NCBI GenBank assembly: GCA_024710675.1
Contig: JANJUH010000276.1
Location: 1-7,101 of the forward strand
Length of the DNA: 7,101 nucleotides
Reading direction: 5' to 3'
From: Lysobacterales bacterium
GTDB lineage: Bacteria > Pseudomonadota > Gammaproteobacteria > Xanthomonadales > SZUA-5
Position numbers and translations under genes: made by a program. The notes below the pieces were generated by a model. It was given only the letters and a program-made list of their open reading frames with translations, did no database searches and was not told where the DNA came from. Below, one piece after another: positions 1 to 4,936 of the stretch; positions within the stretch are counted from its first letter, which is position 1; the number at the start of each line of letters is the position of its first letter.

Positions 1-58
1 CGCCCTTGGGCGCGATCGTGCGCGCGGCGGGTCCGATCGCGCCCAAGGGCGCTCCTAC
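1..58 (-). repeat. REP/BIME-like palindromic element with GTAG head
   Basis: Bases 1-18 are the exact reverse complement of bases 34-51, giving an 18-bp stem around a 15-nt loop (19-33). Each arm also contains its own small palindrome of the form GCGCCC-TT-GGGCGC. Read on the minus strand, the right arm is preceded by GTAGGA (58-53). This fits the 5' GTAG head known from REP elements mobilised by RAYT (TnpA-REP) transposases. The left arm would be a second, inverted REP whose head lies outside the window, so this is probably a two-REP BIME cut at base 1. It sits directly at the 3' end of the minus-strand ATPase-like gene and could act as an mRNA-stabilising or transcription-ending hairpin. 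No U-tract is visible. The assignment rests on structure and on resemblance to known REPs; copy number in the genome cannot be seen. Confidence 0.75.
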
Positions 59-894
59 AGTTCGATCTCCTCCACTCCCACGAAGCGATCGATCTCCGCC
101 AGCACGCGCTCGAGCGCGGCCTTGCTGGTCGGCAGGTACAGCCGCGCGCGTTCGAGGTTCTCCATCCAGCCGTAGAGGCTGGTGCGCAGGTGCTCGACGG
201 TGCGGACGCGTTGCAGCAGGTCTCCGAGCAGATGCTGCATCTCGGTCGGCGTCGGGCCCTGGCCGATCTCGCGGAAGAGTTCGCCGAGCGCGCCGAAGAG
301 GGCGCTGGCCTCGGGGCCGAGGCCGTAATCGCGCGGATCGATGTCTCCGGCGAGGGCTGCGGCGTCGGTGTGGACACGGAAGCTGATCTTCTGCAGCGAG
401 TGATAGAGCGGCGATTCGGAGATCAGCACGAGCAGCAGCGTCGCCGGATTGGCCGTGACGGTGCCGAGGGGGGAGGTCCACTCGCGGCTGTGCGCGAAGT
501 GGTAAAGGCGCACCTGGTCCTGGAACTGGCTGGACTGGATCTGGTCGAGGATCAGCAGCACGCGCGCGCCTTCGGAATAGGCGCAAGCCTCGGTGACGGC
601 GCGTTCGAAGGCGCTCATCGCGGCCTCGATCGTGCCGGTCTGGCCGCTCTCCGGATCGACGACGACGGTCTGCAGCGGCGACTCCTCGCGTGAAAAGTCG
701 TGGTAGAGCACATGCGGATACTCGAGCGCGCCGCCGAGGGCGTGCGCGAAGGCGGTCTTGCGCCGTCCCGATTCACCGGTGACGTTGAGGCAGCGCAGGC
801 CTGCCGGCTTCGATTCGAACAGGATCTTGAGCGCGAACTCGTAGTCGTCGTTCGATTCGAAGCCGAAGGCGGCGAGGCGACGGCGGAGGTTCAT
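55..894 (-). CDS. P-loop (AAA/STAND-like) ATPase-like protein with degenerate Walker motifs
   Basis: This 279-residue protein looks like a soluble P-loop NTPase-fold protein of unknown role. Residues 40-47 read GESGRRKT, a Walker A loop in which the glycine before Lys46 is replaced by Arg45. Residues 112-118 (VLLILDQ) form a Walker B-like strand with Asp117, but Gln replaces the usual catalytic Glu. A further hydrophobic strand, LLLVLISE (153-160), is placed like a sensor-1 strand and has no Asn. The C-terminal third (about 195-275) is predicted helical and has no recognisable motif. No signal peptide or membrane segment is seen. The ATG at 894 was chosen because the frame upstream of it overlaps the aminotransferase gene and is low-complexity Arg/Ser-rich. 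Only a weak G-rich Shine-Dalgarno precedes it. It lies 19 nt behind the aminotransferase stop, so the two are probably co-transcribed. Its TAG stop is part of the REP head. Nucleotide binding may be reduced or lost; function is not known. Confidence 0.8.
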   Translation of the reverse strand: MNLRRRLAAFGFESNDDYEFALKILFESKPAGLRCLNVTGESGRRKTAFAHALGGALEYPHVLYHDFSREESPLQTVVVDPESGQTGTIEAAMSAFERAVTEACAYSEGARVLLILDQIQSSQFQDQVRLYHFAHSREWTSPLGTVTANPATLLLVLISESPLYHSLQKISFRVHTDAAALAGDIDPRDYGLGPEASALFGALGELFREIGQGPTPTEMQHLLGDLLQRVRTVEHLRTSLYGWMENLERARLYLPTSKAALERVLAEIDRFVGVEEIEL

Positions 895-913
895 CCCGTC
901 GCCCCCGGGGCCA

Positions 914-2413
914 TCAGGCCGCGACCGCAGGCCGGCTCTGGCGCGGGCCTTGCACCAGCGCGTGCCGGACCGCCTCGATGACGAGGTCGACCTCCTCACT
1001 GCGGATGCCGAAATACGGCGTGAAGCGCAGGCTGTTGGTGCCACCGTGGATCACGCCGATGCCCTGTTCGCGCAGGAATTCCTCGGTGCTGCCGGCGCCA
1101 TAGCACTTGAACTCGGGTGCCAGTTCGCACGAGAAAAGCAGTCCCGTGCCTTGCACCTTGGTGATGAAGCCGGGCAACTCGCGCGCCAGGGCCTCGAACT
1201 TGCGCAGGAATTCCACGCCGCGCTCGCGGATGTTCTGGCGGATCTCCGGACTCAGGTGCTCGAGCACCGTGCAGGCCACGTCCATTGCACGCGGGTTGGT
1301 GGTCATCGTGTTGCCGTAGATGCCCTTGCGGTACAGGCCCGCGGCGCGCTCGCCGACGGCCAGCACGGACAGCGGGTACTGGCCGGCGTTGAGCGCCTTG
1401 GAGTAGGTCTCCATGTCCGGCGCCGGCATCCCTTCGAAGCCCGGATAGTCGACGATCGACAGCACGCCGTGCGCGCGCAGGCCGGCCTGGATCGAGTCGA
1501 CCAGCAGCAGGGTGTGGTGCTGCAGGGTCAGCTCGCGCGCGGCGGCGTAGAACTCCGGCGTCAGCGCACGACCGGGATTGCCTTCGCCCATCACCGGCTC
1601 GAGGAACATCGCCTCGATGTGGAAACCGTCGCGCTCGGCCTGCTCGAAGGTGGCGCGCAGGTGGGCGACGTCGTAGGGCTCGACGATCAGCGTGTGCTGG
1701 TGGTGCGCGAAGCTGGCGAGGTGTTGCTCGTAGGCCTTGCGCGAGGAATCCGAGTACAGCGCCGGCAGCTCGGTGCGACCGTGGAAGGCGCCGCGCACGG
1801 CGATGCGACGGACCTTGCGACCGGCATGCGGGGCACCGGCAGCGGTCATCTGCTTGGTGTGGACATCGGCGAGGCGGCCGGCCAGCGTCACCGACTCGGA
1901 ACCGGAGTTGAGGCACAGGAAGTGCGTGTACGGGCAGGCGCCACGGGCCTGGCCGATCTCGCGGCGCAGCGCACGATCGAGGCGCAGCTGGCTCAGCGAG
2001 GCGGTCATGATGTTGGCCATCACCTGCGGCTGGGCCATGGCGTCGAGCACCGGCTGCGGGCCATGCCCCATGCCGAGCATGCCGTAGCCGCCATTGTCGT
2101 GGACCACCGCACCCTTCAGCGTGACCACCCAGGGACCGCGCGCGGCGACGGCGACGTAGGGATTCACCGCATCGTCGGCGTAGAAGTTGACGAAGCCGGC
2201 CTGCACGGCGGCGAGCTGCTCGTTCTCCGCCGCGGCGATCAGTTCCGGAAACTCCGCGCGCGCCGCGAGGAAGGCCGCATGGCCCTCGTCGATGGCCTGC
2301 GCCAGCTTCGAATCCTGCTTCAGGAAGCGTTCGATGGTGGCATCGGGCAGGCCGGTGGTACGGCGGGGACCGGCGGCATCACGCATCGCCTCGAGCTTCT
2401 GCATCGGGTTCAT
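914..2413 (-). CDS. class III (ornithine/lysine-type) PLP-dependent aminotransferase
   Basis: A 499-residue fold-type I, class III aminotransferase. Such enzymes transfer an amino group, usually from an omega-amine, to a keto acid through PLP in the cytoplasm. Visible motifs in order are: SGSES (170-174), placed as the PLP-phosphate loop; AFHGRT (209-214), the aromatic-His-Gly site; LEPVMGEG (271-278); LLLVDSIQAG (302-311), with Asp306 expected to bind the pyridine nitrogen; YSKAL (337-341), with Lys339 the expected Schiff-base lysine; and TTNP (371-374). The catalytic set is complete. The usual D-E-x-Q is D-S-I-Q here, and about 85 residues precede the conserved core, so the protein is longer than the common 400-460 residues. 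The start at 2413 is preferred over a GTG at 2428 because AGGGAGG lies just upstream of it. It heads a probable operon with the ATPase-like gene. The substrate is not identifiable: it resembles lysine 6-aminotransferase-type members loosely, and no pathway genes lie nearby. Confidence 0.9.
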   Translation of the reverse strand: MNPMQKLEAMRDAAGPRRTTGLPDATIERFLKQDSKLAQAIDEGHAAFLAARAEFPELIAAAENEQLAAVQAGFVNFYADDAVNPYVAVAARGPWVVTLKGAVVHDNGGYGMLGMGHGPQPVLDAMAQPQVMANIMTASLSQLRLDRALRREIGQARGACPYTHFLCLNSGSESVTLAGRLADVHTKQMTAAGAPHAGRKVRRIAVRGAFHGRTELPALYSDSSRKAYEQHLASFAHHQHTLIVEPYDVAHLRATFEQAERDGFHIEAMFLEPVMGEGNPGRALTPEFYAAARELTLQHHTLLLVDSIQAGLRAHGVLSIVDYPGFEGMPAPDMETYSKALNAGQYPLSVLAVGERAAGLYRKGIYGNTMTTNPRAMDVACTVLEHLSPEIRQNIRERGVEFLRKFEALARELPGFITKVQGTGLLFSCELAPEFKCYGAGSTEEFLREQGIGVIHGGTNSLRFTPYFGIRSEEVDLVIEAVRHALVQGPRQSRPAVAA

Positions 2414-2417
2414 AAGG

Positions 2418-2424
2418 CCTCCCT
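2418..2424 (-). promoter_or_regulatory. Shine-Dalgarno of the aminotransferase
   Basis: AGGGAGG on the minus strand ends 4 nt before the ATG at 2413. This is the strongest ribosome-binding site in the window. It decides the start in favour of ATG 2413 rather than the in-frame GTG at 2428, whose region contains the SD itself. Confidence 0.75.
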
Positions 2425-2466
2425 GCACGCACCGTCTTGGGGCGCGTGACCGCTAAGTGCTTGAAA

Positions 2467-2509
2467 ATTCTAGGTCGCGGATGCTATCACGGCGGGCTTT
2501 CCGCGGTAA
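2467..2509 (-). promoter_or_regulatory. candidate sigma70-type promoter for the aminotransferase operon
   Basis: Read on the minus strand, TTACCG (2509-2504) is followed after 17 nt by TAGCAT (2486-2481), a 3/6 and 4/6 match to the -35 and -10 consensus. A second -10-like hexamer, TAGAAT (2472-2467, 5/6), lies a little further downstream but has no good -35 at standard spacing. Either would give a leader of roughly 45-65 nt before the ATG at 2413. The local AT-richness around 2460-2490 stands out in this GC-rich sequence. This was found by eye only, and the match is moderate. Confidence 0.3.
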
Positions 2510-2570
2510 CCCCCGGAGCTTCGTGTGTTCAGACATGGCCGCGCCTGCGTCTGGGGAGAGCTTTTTGTCC

Positions 2571-2597
2571 GCAAAGGACGCAAAGGACGCAAAGGTC
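2571..2597 (+). repeat. three tandem 9-nt units (GCAAAGGAC)
   Basis: GCAAAGGAC occurs at 2571-2579 and 2580-2588, followed by GCAAAGGTC at 2589-2597 and a partial GCAGG. A single inverted copy, GTCCTTTGC, lies at 2684-2692 in the right arm of the surrounding inverted repeat. The array lies wholly in non-coding DNA between divergent genes. Confidence 0.85.
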
Positions 2598-2628
2598 GCA
2601 GGAATGAAGCTTCATCCGCAGCGTGGGT

Positions 2629-2657
2629 TTGACACAGGTGGTCCGTGATCGACTGAT
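2629..2657 (+). promoter_or_regulatory. candidate promoter for queA-tgt
   Basis: TTGACA (2629-2634) is a perfect -35 hexamer. Seventeen nt later comes ACTGAT (2652-2657), only a 3/6 match to the -10 consensus. It faces queA and would give a leader of about 120 nt. It lies inside the inverted-repeat element, so the element may supply or modify queA expression. The weak -10 keeps this tentative. Confidence 0.28.
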
Positions 2658-2783
2658 CCGTCCTGCTTTAGGCTCTTCTTCGCGTCCTTTGCGGACCATT
2701 GCTTTTCCGGCCTGGTCCAGCGAGCAGGTCCACGCGGCTCCTGGCAGCCCGGATTCGATCCCACTCCCCACCACCCCGAGCCC

Positions 2784-3815
2784 ATGCGCAAACAGGATTT
2801 CGACTACACCCTGCCGCCCGAGTTGATCGCCCAGGCGCCCTTGGCCGAGCGCTCGGCCAGTCGCTTGCTGGTGATGGATCCCGCATCCGGGGAGCGCACC
2901 GACAGCACGATCCGCCAGCTGCCGGCCTGGCTGCGCGCGGGCGACCTGCTGGTGTTCAACGACACTCGCGTCTGGCCGGCGCGGCTGCACGGGCGCAAGC
3001 GCACCGGTGGCGAGGTCGAGCTGTTGCTGGAGCGCCTGCTCGCGCCCGATCGTGGCCTGTTCCACATCAAGGTCAGCAAGAAACCCAAGCCGGGTGCGGT
3101 CATCGAGATCGATCACGGCTGCGCCTTCCAGGTCCTCGGTCGCGACGGCGCGCTGTTCGATCTGCGCAGCGTCGACGGCAGCGACATCCAGACGCTGCTC
3201 GCGCGCCACGGCCACGTGCCGCTGCCACCGTACATTGCCCGTCCCGACGAGGCTGCCGATCAGGAGCGCTATCAGACCGTCTATGCCCGCGAGGCCGGTT
3301 CGGCGGCAGCACCGACTGCGGGACTGCATTTCGACGAAGCCCTGCTCGCTGCGCTGGCGGCGCGCGGCATCGGCACCGATTACGTGACCTTGCACGTCGG
3401 CGCCGGCACCGTCCCGAGCCTGCGCGAGGATGAGCTGGACAAGGTCGTGCTGCATCGCGAGTGGTGTCGGGTGTCGCCGGCGCTGGTCGAGCGGATCCGC
3501 GCGACGAAGGCTGCCGGCGGGCGCGTGATCGCGGTCGGCACCACCGCGACGCGCACGCTCGAATCGGCCGCCGCCAGCGGCGAACTGGCACCTTTCGAGG
3601 GCGACACCCAGCTCTTCATCCGGCCCGGCTACGCCTTCCGCGTCATCGATGGCCTGGTCACCAATTTCCACCTGCCGCAATCGAGCCTGCTGATGCTGGT
3701 CTGCGCGCTCGCCGGCACCGAGTTCACGCTCGCCTGCTATCGCCACGCGGTCGCCGAGCGCTACCGTTTCTTCTCCTACGGCGATGCCTGCCTGGTGCTG
3801 CCCCGATGCCCCTGA
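2784..3815 (+). CDS. queA: S-adenosylmethionine:tRNA ribosyltransferase-isomerase
   Basis: QueA moves and isomerises the ribosyl part of SAM onto preQ1 at position 34 of tRNAs with GUN anticodons, forming epoxyqueuosine, the step after Tgt. The 343-residue protein is near full family length (356 in E. coli) and collinear with it. Conserved blocks are LLVFNDTRV (55-63), GHVPLPPYI (143-151), YQTVYA (163-168), AAPTAGLHFDE (175-185), TLHVGAGT (202-209), VIAVGTT (248-254), LVTNFHLP (291-298) and YRFFSYGDA (327-335). One oddity: the segment after HVGAGT, usually FQPVR, is VPSLR (210-214). The ATG at 2784 matches the family N-terminus but has no good SD. The last 10 bp overlap the start of tgt, which implies co-translation. 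The C-terminus is a few residues shorter than in E. coli, ending just after the conserved FFSYGDA block. Confidence 0.96.
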   Translation: MRKQDFDYTLPPELIAQAPLAERSASRLLVMDPASGERTDSTIRQLPAWLRAGDLLVFNDTRVWPARLHGRKRTGGEVELLLERLLAPDRGLFHIKVSKKPKPGAVIEIDHGCAFQVLGRDGALFDLRSVDGSDIQTLLARHGHVPLPPYIARPDEAADQERYQTVYAREAGSAAAPTAGLHFDEALLAALAARGIGTDYVTLHVGAGTVPSLREDELDKVVLHREWCRVSPALVERIRATKAAGGRVIAVGTTATRTLESAAASGELAPFEGDTQLFIRPGYAFRVIDGLVTNFHLPQSSLLMLVCALAGTEFTLACYRHAVAERYRFFSYGDACLVLPRCP

Positions 3816-4936
3816 GATCCTTCGATGTGCTCGCCACCGATGGCCGCGCCCGGCGCGGCCGGATCGTCTTCGATCGCGGCAGCATCGAGACGCCCGCCTT
3901 CATGCCGGTCGGCACCTACGGCACGGTCAAGGCGATGCGCCCGGAAGAGGTGCGCGCCACCGGCGCCGAGATCATCCTCGGCAATACCTTCCACCTCTGG
4001 CTGCGCCCGGGCACCGCGGTCATCGAGAAGCACGGCGGCCTGCACCGCTTCATGGGTTGGACTGGACCGATCCTGACCGACTCGGGTGGCTTCCAGGTCT
4101 ACAGCCTCGCCGAGATGCGCAAGCTGAGCGAGGAGGGCGTGCACTTCCGCTCGCCGATCGACGGCTCCAAGGTCTTCCTCTCGCCCGAGGAATCGATGCG
4201 CATCCAGCGCGCGCTCGATTCGGACATCGTGATGATCTTCGACGAGTGCACGCCGTATCCGGCCACCGAGCCCGAGGCGGCCAAATCGATGGAACTCTCG
4301 CTGCGCTGGGCCGCCCGCAGCCGGCGCGCGCACGAGGGCAACCCGAATGCGCTGTTCGGCATCGTCCAGGGTGGCGTCTACCCGACTCTGCGCGAGCGCT
4401 CGGCGCGCGGGCTGATCGAGATCGGATTCGATGGTTATGCGGTCGGCGGGCTGGCGGTCGGCGAGCCGGCCGAAGAGCGCGAGCACACGCTCGACGAGAC
4501 CGTGCCGATGCTGCCCGCCGATCGTCCGCGCTACCTGATGGGCGTTGGCCGGCCCGAGGACATCGTCGCGGCGGTGGTGCGCGGCATCGACATGTTCGAT
4601 TGCGTGATGCCCACCCGCAACGCGCGCAACGGCCACCTCTTCACCCGCTTCGGCGTCGTCAAGATCCGCAATGCGCGCCACCGCGACGACACCGCGCCAC
4701 TCGACCCGGAGTGCAGCTGTTACACCTGCGCCAACTACTCGCGCGCCTACCTGCACCACCTCGACCGCTGCGACGAGATCCTCGGCGCGCACCTGATGAC
4801 GGTGCACAACCTGCATTACTACCAGGAGCTGATGGCGGGACTGCGGGGTGCGATTGCGGAAGGGAGGCTGGCTGACTTCGTCGCAGTCTTCCGCGAGGGC
4901 CTGCAGCGTGGCGATGCGCCCAGCGTCAGTCGTTGA
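3806..4936 (+). CDS. tgt: queuine/preQ1 tRNA-ribosyltransferase (tRNA-guanine transglycosylase)
   Basis: Tgt exchanges guanine 34 for preQ1 in tRNAs for Asp, Asn, His and Tyr, the committed tRNA step of queuosine synthesis in the cytoplasm. The 376-residue protein fits the family (375 in E. coli), and all key residues sit one position later than in E. coli. The TDSGGFQV block has Asp92, the usual general acid/base. FDECT has Asp146, which binds the base, and IVQGG lies at 186-190. Asp265 in DMFDCVMPTR is the covalent nucleophile. Cys303, Cys305 and Cys308 (CSCYTC) with His334 (MTVHN) form the zinc site. The ATG at 3806 overlaps the queA stop by 10 bp and gives the canonical N-terminus; the frame is open further upstream but lies inside queA. 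The 3' end overlaps the convergent membrane-protein gene by 11 bp. The yajC-secDF genes often found after tgt are not here. Confidence 0.97.
   Translation: MPLRSFDVLATDGRARRGRIVFDRGSIETPAFMPVGTYGTVKAMRPEEVRATGAEIILGNTFHLWLRPGTAVIEKHGGLHRFMGWTGPILTDSGGFQVYSLAEMRKLSEEGVHFRSPIDGSKVFLSPEESMRIQRALDSDIVMIFDECTPYPATEPEAAKSMELSLRWAARSRRAHEGNPNALFGIVQGGVYPTLRERSARGLIEIGFDGYAVGGLAVGEPAEEREHTLDETVPMLPADRPRYLMGVGRPEDIVAAVVRGIDMFDCVMPTRNARNGHLFTRFGVVKIRNARHRDDTAPLDPECSCYTCANYSRAYLHHLDRCDEILGAHLMTVHNLHYYQELMAGLRGAIAEGRLADFVAVFREGLQRGDAPSVSR

Larger units (their letters stand above)
2567..2696. repeat. 15-bp inverted repeat bounding a ~130-bp intergenic element
   Basis: GTCCGCAAAGGACGC at 2567-2581 is the exact reverse complement of 2682-2696. 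The 100 nt between the arms contain the tandem 9-nt units, the 12-bp palindrome ATGAAGCTTCAT (2604-2615) and a TTGACA hexamer. The layout (terminal inverted repeats, short, non-coding, intergenic) resembles a MITE or other dispersed non-autonomous repeat. From memory, GCAAAGGAC-type 9-nt phased repeats recur between genes in many bacterial genomes and give spurious LCVLCG-like translations on the opposite strand, as they do here. No target-site duplication is obvious. Whether it is mobile cannot be judged from one copy. Confidence 0.6.
2414..2783. other. 370-nt divergent intergenic region
   Basis: This stretch separates the minus-strand aminotransferase operon from plus-strand queA-tgt. It holds the aminotransferase SD and promoter candidate (2418-2509), a repeat element (about 2567-2696) and a TTGACA facing queA (2629-2634). 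Short open frames cross it on both strands. One on the plus strand (2457-2648) is only the translation of the 9-nt repeats (an AKD-AKD-AKV pattern) and has no coding character. I see no tRNA, riboswitch or terminator with a U-tract. The final 80 nt before queA are featureless and lack a clear SD. Confidence 0.7.

Noticed and set aside
895..1044. Upstream in-frame extension of the ATPase-like gene
   Set aside because: It overlaps the aminotransferase 3' end and has low-complexity Arg/Ser composition.
950..2449. Long plus-strand open frame (499 codons) across the aminotransferase gene
   Set aside because: It is antisense to a gene with a complete class III aminotransferase motif set; its own translation is rich in Arg, Gly, His and Gln with no motif.
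2571..2597. Possible CRISPR or iteron array from the 9-nt tandem units
   Set aside because: Units are too short and directly adjacent, with no spacers, cas genes, rep gene or AT-rich melting region nearby.
2457..2648. 63-codon plus-strand frame in the intergenic region
   Set aside because: The centre is AKD-AKD-AKV from the tandem repeat, with no SD and no protein-like composition.
2529..3746. Minus-strand open frame (405 codons) covering queA and the intergenic repeat
   Set aside because: Antisense to an unmistakable QueA. Its C-terminal LCVLCVLCG pattern is just the translated 9-nt repeats.
3461..3805. Upstream in-frame extension of tgt
   Set aside because: It lies inside queA in another frame, is Arg-rich, and is not part of the family N-terminus; ATG 3806 matches E. 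coli Tgt.
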